From Hypomyces perniciosus (lineage: Eukaryota; Ascomycota; Sordariomycetes; Hypocreales; Hypocreaceae): DNA of 64,000 nucleotides. This document shows positions 10,853 to 20,411 of the stretch, in pieces. The translations under genes and the position numbers were made by a program. The stretch's first letter is position 1. Each line of letters starts with the position of its first letter. Location: positions 4,092,001 through 4,156,000 of the forward strand of contig SPDT01000003.1 of NCBI GenBank assembly GCA_008477525.1, given 5' to 3'. Under the pieces are notes generated by a model, which was not told where the DNA came from, did no database searches, and was given only the letters and a program-made list of their open reading frames with translations.

Positions 10853-11964
10853 ATGGGCAGAAAAGAAGTCGTCGCTTCCCTGGAGCTCAAAACGGAAGCC
10901 GAAGCGACAGCGGCTCCTGAATCGGCAGGCGCAAACAATGGCCTGGGAGACTCACAATCTCACTGTTGTCTGTGATGTGATCGCAATTCAGCAGAAGCGC
11001 GCGCACCTACAAGACAAAGACAGACAGGGTTGATAAGGCTGACAAAACCTAAAAAGACTTCCATTTGGCGCGGCGTCGATAATGCGCTAGGAGGACCTCA
11101 TATCGAAGTTGAAGTCCAAGTCCAAGTCGACAACAAGACGGAGAAATATACTCGTACGGAGAGATCATCAATGAGGCGCGGCTGCTTTGCTTTGCGCTTG
11201 GCTTGGCTCACGTCGCAGAGAGAGACAATGAGCGAATCCACTCTTTTTTTTTAAGACGATCACTTTCAGCACACTTTTGGCGATTTGTGATTCGACTGCT
11301 TCTGTTTAATTGCGATGTGGAGGAGGTACGTACTACTTACTTACTAATTAAACCTGTGGAGTCCGCGGAGAATACTCCGTACAGAGGAAAATGAGGGAGA
11401 AAGACACGGGACGAACGGAATGCAATAGATTTGACTGTGAGGCTTTGTCATGGGGGCTGGAAGAGTGTTTGAAAGTGGGATAGCAGTCGTAGTAGGAGTA
11501 TTGTATGCATTTATACTGCCGACATGAACCTGCCCTCAAGCATAAACAATGCGAGGGTTTACGTAGGAGATACAATCAACGTCTACTGGATAGACAGAAC
11601 ATTGAAAACAATTATTTAGGTAAGCCCGCCCTGTATTATACGTTGTATAGTCTAATATCTAGATAGATAGATAAATGAATTTTTTTATGAAGCTGCGCAG
11701 AGTAGTTCTGTCAGGTTTTTGGCAGCGCGCATAAAGGTGCATCTGGGCATTCCGCCTGCAAGGCATTGGGCTCGCCATTTTTAACTTGTCCATTAAAAAC
11801 AGATGGACGTCTATATTTCTTTGTATATACCTAGGACGCATTCCTCTTTTATTATATTCTGGTCGTTATCTGTATTATGTCTTACAAATAATTTTCACTG
11901 TTTCCTGTGAGTGTGTGTGAAGGAGGTTATGTGACTGCAAGTTAGATATAATCAGGGGTTTCGC

Positions 11965-12160
11965 TCCCTTTTAAGAAGAAGGTAGGTTTTAGGTGATAGT
12001 GAAGTAATTACCATCACCGAACTACTGTCTCTCTAGTAAACTACCTGGTTATCCATGCTATAGTTATCTACCCAGACTCCGTCTCAGGTGGCGGTGAAGA
12101 TTACCAACACTTGACCTGAGGAGTCTGTGTTACCATTACACTACCTTCCCTTCTTTATTG
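11965..12160. repeat. Hairpin-rich segment, possible degenerate MITE
   Basis: An inner inverted repeat is clear: CAGACTCC with TCAGGT at 12,073-12,089 faces ACCTGA with GAGTCTG at 12,114-12,127. Outside it, a weaker match pairs AAGAAGGTAGG near 11,969 with CCTTCCCTTCTT near 12,145. A degenerate direct repeat (GGTGATAGTGAAG and GGTGGCGGTGAAG, each followed by ATTACCA) starts at about 11,993 and 12,088. The whole could be an old miniature inverted-repeat transposon. No target-site duplication was recognised. Confidence 0.3.
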
Positions 12161-12926
12161 AAGAGTCGGTCCATGATTCTTAGTTATATAGAGGGAAGTG
12201 AAGGGCACAGTATATTGGGTTTCTGGGCTTAGTACCAGGTCAGTCAGCATCAAAGTCCTGAATGTAGCTCCAGCCCAGCATCATATTAAGATAGAGTAGC
12301 GGCTCTTGTAGGCGATGCCAGAAAGGTTATACAGGTCAAAGTTATAGGTGATTCTCAATACCTTTATATCTTAATCCCCATTTTCGTCCATTTTCGTCCC
12401 CTTCATCTGTTTTGTTGGGGGCGTTCTGGTTCTGCCCCTGAGGAGGACAGTAGTGGAAGCCTGCAGACACACCACGTGCTCTGGCAACTACTGCCAGCTG
12501 TTCTTACTATTTACTTGAGCACTGCTTTGTTTACCCATTTCCCTCCATTACTTTCTATCATGTTCCCTTTAAATCTTTGTTCCTAGAGCAACAATAAAGC
12601 GCAGCCAATGCTGCTCATACGGGACAAAACCTAGCCCATGCTTCAGTCGTCAATATCTCTGGTGCGTCTGTACACTTTCTTTTCTCAATTCATCAATTAC
12701 TTGAGGAACAGAGCCGCAACACATACCCTGTCCATGTGCCAGATCTACAAGAAAGCTGAGCAGTGAATGAAACTAGGCGCTGTTTTCTCCTCTGCCCCCT
12801 GCAAGCAGCCGTCTGACACTTACCACCGAAGATTCCAGAGTTACACACAAGCAATAAAAGCTGAACGAGCCGACCCCTTTACTATCCCGAATTTCTTCAC
12901 TTGTTCAACGAACTCAAGAAACCGCC

Positions 12927-14180
12927 ATGAGTGGTTTCAACGACCCGGACAAGCTCAGGGATGCAATCGAGCTGGCCCGAAGCTTCGGGCTGGCAAAAGA
13001 TAAGAAACCTGCAACGAGAGGCTCCAACTCTTCTGGACTTCAAAACCAACAAAACCAGAGTAAGTACATAGTCTTCATCAACCTTCAAATGTCCTTCTTA
13101 TGAATCTCTAATGTTTCAAGACTTCCGCCCTCGGACTCCGTTTGCTCAGGCACCTCCTCACAGAACCAACCAACCAACCATTCCCCCGCCGAGCATGAGA
13201 AACCCCAATAGCTCCTCCTCATTCTTCACGCCTAGCATGCGAAATAATACAGGGAAGGCCCCCGTTATTGGGAGCTCTGGCTTGGACTTTCTCCGTCGAC
13301 AGGATGTCAAGCAGCCAGCAGCAGCCAGCACAGCAGCCCATGGTGAGCCCACTCAGATACTGTCTTTCCGAATCCTTCGCCACGATTTGAACATTTCACT
13401 AAATTATTAAAGCCAACAAAGCCGTGAGGCCTGCCGCAGCTAGCGATTTCTCGACTAAGCAGACTGCGAATCTTCAGACGGCAAAGGACAACGCCAGTGC
13501 AGTTGCTCCTCGAGCTGACCCTGAGCCGACTCCCAACGACATGGCATCCAACAACGGATCAGCTGGCAATATCTTGGATACCTTCTATGCTTTGGTGTCC
13601 AAAAGGTCCAGCATCGGCCAGCAGATTGAAGAAATCACTCATCGCCTTCCTGACGCCATGGATCTGAATGGATCAGGGAAAAGTACCCCTCCGATCTCGT
13701 CTGATGATGCAACGTCCGGTTCCGAAATCCTCATTTGCACTTGCCTGAATCTTGGAATGAGTAACAGAGATTCTTCTGCTTCCGGTATGTCTACCCAAGA
13801 TTACTTCGTATGGTCACATAGGGCAGTCAGCTAAGAGTTCCGTCACAGCATTGCCCGAGAAGCCCTGTCCTATCCATGGCAATGCGAAGATTAATCTCGG
13901 CTCATTTGCCATGAATTACACCACCAGTGAGCCCAAGGGGTATGTGAACTCCTCGAGCGCTCAAGGAATCCAGCCGCAGACCGGAGAGTCGCTTCTGAAC
14001 TTGACCTCAATGAGTGGTGAGACACCCCATGTTTCTCATGCGACCTCGATTCCAAAGTCGTCGGTGCAGTCGGCCGTTAACACGAAGGAGAATACACCAC
14101 TCTCTAAGGCATTCTCCGGTACCACCCAGGCCTCGCAAAAGCAATCGAAGGGTCTCTCGGGCTCCATGTGGGCGGCCTAA
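12927..14180 (+). CDS. Unrecognised low-complexity protein
   Basis: Four exons: 12927-13059, 13121-13342, 13413-13784, 13849-14180 (1,059 nt, 352 residues), with GT-AG introns of 61-70 bases. It begins MSGFNDPDKLRDAIELARS, a short amphipathic helix. Most of the rest is Ser/Pro/Asn/Gln-rich and likely disordered. A short ordered part lies near residues 190-215 (NILDTFYALVSKRSSIGQQ). A possible small metal site is formed by ILICTCLNLG and the following LPEKPCPIHGNAKINLGSF, split by the third intron. It ends GLSGSMWAA. I do not recognise the family; it may be lineage-specific. The splice sites, frame sum and conserved-looking CPIHG block make a real gene likely. Confidence 0.75.
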
Positions 14181-14515
14181 TATACTCTTTTGGGAAGATG
14201 AAGGCACAATAAGGTTTGATTTGCATGTGAACTTCGGACCACATCGAGCATATTGGAGGAATGAACATGCTGACAAGGCACAAAATAGGAAATAGGCCGT
14301 GGATTTAGTAGGACAACGTTGCTGAAGATACTGGGTTTATCTACGGCCTACAAAGTTACGAGAGTCAATAGTTGCCAATTGCAATCCTGTTGGTGCCAAT
14401 TCCACGCCACCAAGACATCGTGGGTAGTATCTGAAGTCGTCACAATCATATGGTGTAATTTATTGCCTCAACCAAGTAAATGTTCTAAAAAATTAAAGAC
14501 ATCAGTCTAATACGC
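14181..14515. other. Intergenic between convergent genes, 335 bases
   Basis: The 12,927 gene (plus) and NOC3 (minus) converge here. An AATTAAAGA stretch at about 14,491 may serve as a 3'-end signal. Nothing else was seen. Confidence 0.5.
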
Positions 14516-16510
14516 CTATCCTGACAAGCCCTTTTCCAATAACTTCACACCCTCCCTAACCTTTGGCGAGAAGTGTTTCCGCAACAACTCCCCCTCCCAC
14601 ACCGTCGCCGCAAAGGGGTTGCTCCCCTCAACAGTTTCGCTAACAGCATTATACCGACCATCTCCCTTGCGCTCCTCCGTATTCCACATGCTGTTGATCT
14701 TCTTGCCATGTGTATGTGCCATGTCGTTGAGTAGAGCGAGAGCTGCCTGACACGACTTGTCGGGGAGTTGCAGCGCGGCTGTCATGAGCTGCTTGCTGAA
14801 AGCAGCGAGGCGCAGCGGCGGCACGGAGCGGATGTTCCAAGAGGGGAGGAGGATGGCTGTGAGGGAGCGGACAAGTAGAACGGTGGTGGTCTGGACGTTG
14901 ATCTTGGAGGTGGTGGAGGTGGTGTTGCCGAGCTTGGTGAGTTCCAGATCGGGATGGACCGAGAGCGAGAGGAGGGATCTGTATAGATGGGTGGTGAAGA
15001 AGGTGAGGTCGAGATGCAGCTGGTTGCGGGAGTTGTGGGCGTCTTGGCCTTCGAGGAGGGCAAATGCAGTGACGGTGCAGAGCAGGGCCTCGCGGGTGAG
15101 GTTCCGTGCGGAAACGCTATCGTCGTCTTCGTCGTCTGCTGCGAGATCGGCGTCGGCGTCGTCGTCGCTGTGGCGGATCAAGTCCTTGAGCGCCTCGAGG
15201 AGATCACCAAAGAAGTCCTGGTTGATAAGATGGGCGTACTTGGCCAGCCCCTCGAGCACGGCTCCCATGAGATGGGGCGCTCGCATCTTCAGAATGCGGA
15301 AGTAGGTTGCAAACACAAGCTTCAAAGTCTCGGATTGCATCCTGTCGCGCTCTTCGTGGCTGACCAGGGCGTCTGCTAAGGCCATGTCCTTCTCCAAAGA
15401 CTTGTGCTCCTTGATAGCCTTTTTCTCCCTCTTCGTGCGGAACTCTTTCTTGTAACTCTTGGTTTTGGCAGCTGGCTCCACGGTATCGTTTGACGCCTTG
15501 CCAGCAAACTCCGAGAGCAGCCGCAGGCTCAGGAACAGGTTCACGACGCTCTCGTTGACCTCGTACTCCCGTGCCTTCATCATCTTCGACAGTAATGAGA
15601 TTGCCTCCAGAGTTGGTCGCCCTTCTTCATCGTCGCGGAACAGCGTTTCCAGTGCCTGGAGACATTTGACCGAATCGCCATCGACCCTTTTTCTGCTCAG
15701 CTTATTAACCAGGATTTTGAGGAGCTCTGATCGGAAGTTGAAATGAGGCACCGAAGTGGTCAAGGTGCAGACACATGTGATGGCGATGGTCGAAAGTTTC
15801 TGTCCGCCTTTTATAGGTTTCGTTTCCAGCCTGGCGCATCTCGCCAACTCCTTGATGTAGGCCTGGTAGCCCGATACCAAGGATTGCTCGAATTGCCTGA
15901 GTGAACGGACCTCCTTTGACAACTTCTCCTTGGGCCCGTCCTCGGATTGCGGTCGTATCCGGTATCCAGGAATGATGTCTTTGTACACCGACATCTGCGT
16001 CATGAGAGCCAGCATCTGAATGGCAGGGATCTGGGATTCACCCATCTTGGCGAAGGTTTTCAGCGCGGCGATGTTCTCCTCTGGGTTCTCAATGACAGAC
16101 ATGGCCAGCTTTGCCAACTCCTCCTGGGCTTCTCGAATCTGCTGGGCCTCGGGTACCGTAGGTTGCTCCGGCTGCGCCTCCTCGGGCTCAGACTCAATCT
16201 CATCTTCCTCCTCGCGACCTTCAAGCCATTCTGCGTCGCTCTCGACTGATGCTGCGTCGTCCTCCTCTTCCTGAAGTCCACGGAGAACCTCTAAGCGACC
16301 GTCGGCCGTCTTGATTGGCAATCTGGTGCTCTCCTTCTCAGATTTCTTGCCCTTGCGACGGCGAGACTCGTAGTTATCCTCAAGGTCCCAGTTGGCGGCC
16401 TGTTTGAAGAAGGCCTTTTGAGCCTTCCTTGAAGAAGCCGCTGCCTGAGCCTCATCATCTGAGGAGTCGTGAGCCAGTTTTCTCCTTTTCGATCCACAAT
16501 TGGTTGCCAT
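14516..16510 (-). CDS. NOC3: Noc3, nucleolar complex protein 3
   Basis: A 664-residue intronless protein. Noc3 pairs with Noc2 on late nucleolar and nucleoplasmic pre-60S particles and is needed for their export; in yeast it also helps load replication proteins. The N-terminus is basic then acidic (KRRKLAHDSSDDE; later LEGREEEDEIESEPEE). The NOC3 domain follows at about residues 135-235 (ELAKLAMSVIENPEENIAALK, then YKDIIPGYRIRPQSE). A CBF/Mak21-like region is at about 420-620 (LKLVFATYFRILKMR, then PHLMGAVLEGLAKYAHLIN). The start ATG at 16510 is the first in frame. It shares a 282-base divergent promoter with RPF1, another 60S assembly factor. Confidence 0.94.
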   Translation of the reverse strand: MATNCGSKRRKLAHDSSDDEAQAAASSRKAQKAFFKQAANWDLEDNYESRRRKGKKSEKESTRLPIKTADGRLEVLRGLQEEEDDAASVESDAEWLEGREEEDEIESEPEEAQPEQPTVPEAQQIREAQEELAKLAMSVIENPEENIAALKTFAKMGESQIPAIQMLALMTQMSVYKDIIPGYRIRPQSEDGPKEKLSKEVRSLRQFEQSLVSGYQAYIKELARCARLETKPIKGGQKLSTIAITCVCTLTTSVPHFNFRSELLKILVNKLSRKRVDGDSVKCLQALETLFRDDEEGRPTLEAISLLSKMMKAREYEVNESVVNLFLSLRLLSEFAGKASNDTVEPAAKTKSYKKEFRTKREKKAIKEHKSLEKDMALADALVSHEERDRMQSETLKLVFATYFRILKMRAPHLMGAVLEGLAKYAHLINQDFFGDLLEALKDLIRHSDDDADADLAADDEDDDSVSARNLTREALLCTVTAFALLEGQDAHNSRNQLHLDLTFFTTHLYRSLLSLSVHPDLELTKLGNTTSTTSKINVQTTTVLLVRSLTAILLPSWNIRSVPPLRLAAFSKQLMTAALQLPDKSCQAALALLNDMAHTHGKKINSMWNTEERKGDGRYNAVSETVEGSNPFAATVWEGELLRKHFSPKVREGVKLLEKGLSG

Positions 16511-16792
16511 TTTTTCCCGATTTGTCCTGAAATCACACAGGTCGCATTTGATGAGATGTTCCGCTCATGAAGCAGTGGAAAGATTGTTGGCGAAGTTTTG
16601 TCTTGACCAATCATATGCGCTGATGGGCGCCTCACCGCCAAAATTTTGGAATTTTCTGCCGCTTTTTCGACCAGCTTGCGACGACCCTCTATTATTTTAG
16701 TACTACTACTACGAGTATTGCATCTCGCAGTCAGCCATTTTTCACACCCAGCCTTTTGCGAGAAAAGCCATTGCGAGCCACAAACCGCCACA
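16511..16792. promoter_or_regulatory. Divergent NOC3-RPF1 promoter with PAC-like and RRPE-like words
   Basis: This 282-base gap separates two ribosome-assembly genes read in opposite directions. It contains TGATGAGATG at 16,549-16,558, which matches the core of the PAC element (GATGAGAT). It also contains the 12-base palindrome CCAAAATTTTGG at 16,638-16,649, whose AAAATTTT core matches the RRPE element. In yeasts the pair PAC plus RRPE marks ribosome-biogenesis promoters. Function here is inference from the words and the neighbours. Confidence 0.55.
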
Positions 16793-18046
16793 ATGGGATT
16801 CACAAAGCCTCCCGTTCAGGCGCTCAAAGTGGCCAACAAGCTCAAGCGAAAAGAGCTCTTCATTGCGCACAAGAAGGCCGCAGGAAAAGAACGGCACGAA
16901 GCACGACACCGTCGCAGGAAGGAAGAAGGCCGCGAGCCAGAGCTCAAGGCCGCTCGTCTCGCCAAGAGCAAGACGCTCACGCTCGACCAGAAGCGTGTGT
17001 GGGACGATGTCGACGATGATAGCCTCGGCGCGGTGGTGGACTTGGAGATGTTGAAGCGGAGGCGCATCGAGCAGGCCGAGGCTGAGGAACAAGCGGCTTT
17101 GGAGGCAGAGGCGAAGAACGGGGAAGAAGACGAAGACAATGACGACGATAAAGACAGTATGCTGGACTCCGATGAGGAGGAGGATGAAGAAGCTCGCCAG
17201 GCCGCACTTGAGAAACAGCGTGAGAAGAGAGCCCGGAGAGATCCTAGCCTCGCGCCGTCAACTACGAGCACGAACCTCGACTTGACGCCGTCATCACTGG
17301 CTCTCAAGTTCCCCTCGCTCTTCAACGACGAACTTCCCCCGACACCCAAGATCCTCGTCACCACGTCCCTCAACTCCACCCTTCACCGCGAAGCCCAGCT
17401 TCTCTGCACCCTCTTCCCAAACAGCAGCTACATCCCTCGATCATCGCACCGATACGGCTACAAATACTCCCTTCGGGAAATCTGCAAATTCTCCTCCAAC
17501 AAGGACTACACGGCCGTCGTCCTCCTAAAAGAAGACCTCAAGAAACCCACGGGTCTCTCCATCGTCCATCTGCCCAAGGGCCCAACCTTTCACTTCTCAA
17601 TATCCAACTGGGTGGAGGGAAGGAAACTCCCCGGCCACGGCAACCCAACAAATCACTACCCCGAACTGCTCCTCAATAACTTCAAGACCCCCCTTGGTCT
17701 CCTCACAGCTAAACTCTTCATGACCATGTTCCCCCCTCGTCCCGAGTTTGAGGGTCGACAGGTTGTCACGCTACACAACCAGCGAGACTATATCTTTGTC
17801 CGGCGGCATCGCTACGTTTTCCGTGACAAGCGCGCAACTGAGAAGAGTATTGCCGGTGCTGACGGAAAGGATCTCAAAGGCGTGGAGAGCATCCGAGCGG
17901 GATTGCAAGAGTTGGGCCCACGATTCACGCTCAAGCTAAGACGTGTGGACAAGGGCATTGGGCGAGCTGGTAGCGAGGGTGACGATGCCACGCAATGGGA
18001 ATGGAAAGCCAAGATGGAGAAGGATAGAAAGCGATTCAACCTGTAA
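16793..18046 (+). CDS. RPF1: Rpf1, Brix-domain ribosome production factor 1
   Basis: A 417-residue intronless nucleolar protein required for 27S pre-rRNA processing and 60S assembly. I start at the ATG at 16,793 (MGFTKPPVQALKVANKLKR), since this is where family similarity starts; the longer frame upstream covers the promoter. The N-terminal 120 residues are basic, then strongly acidic (EEDEDNDDDKDSMLDSDEEEDEE). The Brix domain runs from about residue 185 (TPKILVTTSLNSTLHREA) to about 385. Brix-typical parts include the YTAVVLLKEDLKKPTGLS and GRQVVTLHNQRDYIFVRRH stretches. It ends with the usual basic KAKMEKDRKRFNL. Promoter is shared with NOC3. Confidence 0.95.
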   Translation: MGFTKPPVQALKVANKLKRKELFIAHKKAAGKERHEARHRRRKEEGREPELKAARLAKSKTLTLDQKRVWDDVDDDSLGAVVDLEMLKRRRIEQAEAEEQAALEAEAKNGEEDEDNDDDKDSMLDSDEEEDEEARQAALEKQREKRARRDPSLAPSTTSTNLDLTPSSLALKFPSLFNDELPPTPKILVTTSLNSTLHREAQLLCTLFPNSSYIPRSSHRYGYKYSLREICKFSSNKDYTAVVLLKEDLKKPTGLSIVHLPKGPTFHFSISNWVEGRKLPGHGNPTNHYPELLLNNFKTPLGLLTAKLFMTMFPPRPEFEGRQVVTLHNQRDYIFVRRHRYVFRDKRATEKSIAGADGKDLKGVESIRAGLQELGPRFTLKLRRVDKGIGRAGSEGDDATQWEWKAKMEKDRKRFNL

Positions 18047-18288
18047 TGCAGTTCGTCGTGGTGATGTCGGGTTGCTGTTGACGGTTGTTCGCGGTGAACA
18101 GTGTCTGGGTTACATGGAGCTGGCTATGACCTGCATTTTATACAAGTAGAAATATATTAAGTTTCGATTTCATCGTTCGCAACAATTGCCCAATCACCCG
18201 CGTCAACACATTTTCCCAGTGTTATCTCTTATATACTATACTCTACGCATATGCAACTCCATTCACCCCAGACACCCCCTTCAATCCG
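18047..18288. other. Intergenic between convergent genes, 242 bases
   Basis: RPF1 and the transporter gene converge here; AAATATATTAAG near 18,151 is a possible 3'-end signal for RPF1. No other feature. Confidence 0.5.
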
Positions 18289-19524
18289 TTAGGCAGACTT
18301 TCGAGTTTTGTGTTCCAGCATCACAATCGAGTATCTAGCTACGGTCAACTCCATTCCTTGAGATAATTGGAAAAAGATCCACTCACGCAATGATCCCAGC
18401 TATAGCCACAACAGCTCCAGCGATGGACTTGTCCTTGATAGCGCGACCGGACATCATCCAGCCAAGAGCCACAATGGTACACGTCTTGAGATGTCCAACA
18501 ACTGTGCTCGAGACAGGACCAGTCTGTGCAACAATGAAAAATTGAGAAATATTGATCAACGAGGCAAATATACCAGACTACTTCCATTAGCTCTTTGTCC
18601 CGAATTCCGAGGCCGTTCGTAGTTGACGCACCATAAAGATCATTAGCCATCTGTTTGTAGGAACATGCCCCCAGTCAGGGAATGTGTCGAGAAATGGAAT
18701 CGCGTACAGGAGCAGAAACGATGCAATTGGAGCCTGGTTATAAAGCAACTGCATGCTGCTCATGTTGAGCTTCCTGTGATAACTAGCGATCCACACCGTG
18801 TACAACGACGAGGCGAATATGCCAGTGAACGCAAATAGAACGCCTAATGGAGAGGTCGTCTTGATGCTCAAATCTTCTGTGGGAATGGAGTCGTAGTATG
18901 TGACCATACCAACACCGAGACAGGCTGGAACCAAAGTCACAATGGCGCCCTTCGGCAGCATTTCTCCGTACAGAACAAAGTTCATTAGAGCGACGATTGG
19001 CGTGAGTAAGATGCGTGCGATTTGGTAAAATGTGACCGTTGAGAATGCGAGTGATAGATTCGGCAGAATGACATTGAGGCACATGGCCACGGCGAGTGGG
19101 ATCAGATGTCTGATGGAGGCGCGCCGGGGCACGAAATATGCCACCTGTGGTCGCGACAGGATATGCAGCGTAAGCCACGTTACGAAGAAGTGGAACGAAG
19201 CGAAGGTGAGCTGGCAAAGCTTCCAGGACGGATCGGAGAAGATGGCTTTGTTGGTGAAGACCTGTTGGCTGTCAGGAACAAGCCTAGGAACATCCATGGC
19301 TCTTGTCACATCTTGACGCTTACGATCCCAATAGTAGCCAGAGTGTTGACGGCCATCCAGACAATGGCTGTAGAATAGCTGAGTGCGGGCGTTGGCTCTG
19401 GCAGCACAATTTCATCAAGAAACTCATTGTTATGGTGATTGCCATCTCCATTTTCCTCGCGGGTCTCCTCAGTGGCTTTGGTGTATTCATAGATTTGCGA
19501 TGAATTGGGGTCTCTTATCGTCAT
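18289..19524 (-). CDS. Triose-phosphate / nucleotide-sugar transporter family protein
   Basis: Four exons on the minus strand: 19524-19324, 19261-18632, 18577-18387, 18334-18289 (1,068 nt, 355 residues). The joins restore family sequence, for example NTLATIGI to VFTNKAIFSDPS and MIFM to SGIFASLINISQFF. About ten membrane segments are visible after a 45-residue hydrophilic N-terminus. The AQTGPVSSTVVGHLKT stretch and the final EHKTRKSA basic tail are typical of the TPT/EamA branch of the drug/metabolite transporter superfamily. Members exchange phosphorylated compounds or nucleotide-sugars across Golgi, ER or other membranes. The substrate cannot be read from sequence. Confidence 0.9.
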
Positions 19525-19603
19525 GATGCTGGACAGGTTTTGGTGCTTCAGGTTTTCTCAGTTTCAGGTCTTCGAGCCACAGTAATCGACACGTTGATGC
19601 AGT

Positions 19604-19635
<32 letters not shown>

Positions 19636-20411
19636 TGTGTGTGTGTGTGTTGGCAGAGCAAGGCAAAATGTCCATCTTCACCGCTCGCTACTTGCCTGCT
19701 CAGGCACTCAGGTAGGTGCTCAGAGATACCCGAAGAAATCGGCTAATGAACAGTTTTGAGCGTATCTTCCAGTTAGGTGCCTAGGTAATGGAAAGAACGA
19801 CTGAGGGAAACGTCGATACTGGTGAGGATGACGCGGCGCCTTGATGTAGAAGTTGAAGGACAGTAGGTAGGCAGAATTTGTCTCATGGCGACCCGTCAAC
19901 TCCATCAAGTGATACTGGATGAGGAAATTCTTTCAAAATATTGGTGTACGTAAGTTTTATGAACAAAGAGGCAGATACACCACTTCCATTGCTTGAGATA
20001 CACGCCGACAGCCACTGACAAGGATCCTGTCTGCTCCAAGCAGTACTAGGGTTGCTCTGGTTCTGGTGTGTAAACGTCTGCCCAATCTCGAAGAAAATTG
20101 GGCCTGTGAAGGAACGATGTCCTGGAGTAGATGTCCATGTTCATAAAGTGCTCTCTGCATACTTCCTCAGCAACAGGGCATGGAAAATCCTTCCCCAGGA
20201 ACCACCCACATGGTGTGTGTTCTTTCATTATCCGTCCTTGTACTAACGGGGTATGGAATTCTGCCGACTCGCCTTCCAGCCACAATTTGAGCGCACGCAT
20301 GGAGAAATTATCAGAAATCCAGGAGTCAGAATCCGAAACCCTCCGATAGTTAAGAAGTTCAGCTTAAATAGTTGCCCATAGGAGACCAAGTTCACGGTTC
20401 CCACAGGGCCA
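19525..20411. other. Intergenic, 887 bases
   Basis: Upstream of the transporter gene and downstream of the Clr5-domain gene, both on the minus strand. It holds the compound GA/GT microsatellite. Minus-strand open frames at 19,957-20,300 show no family similarity that I recognise and may be 3' untranslated sequence of the Clr5 gene. Confidence 0.5.
19606..19650. repeat. Compound (GA)n(GT)n microsatellite
   Basis: A run of GA units passes directly into a run of GT units, about 45 bases in all. It starts about 80 bases upstream of the transporter start codon, so it probably lies in its promoter or 5' leader. Confidence 0.95.

Larger units (their letters stand above)
10509..12926. other. Intergenic, 2.4 kb, between divergent genes
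   Basis: This is the shared upstream region of the dehydratase (minus) and the 12,927 gene (plus). It holds a GAC/GAT trinucleotide run, a long GACAGA microsatellite and a hairpin-rich stretch at about 11,965-12,160, each listed separately. The words CTCGTACGGA (11,151) and ATACTCCGTAC (11,372) belong to the dispersed motif set. A direct repeat ATTTTCGTCC occurs twice at about 12,381-12,400. No gene was found; open frames are fragments of repeats. Confidence 0.55.

Noticed and set aside
16646..16792. N-terminal extension of RPF1 in the same frame
   Set aside because: It covers the promoter with the RRPE-like word; family similarity starts at MGFTK.
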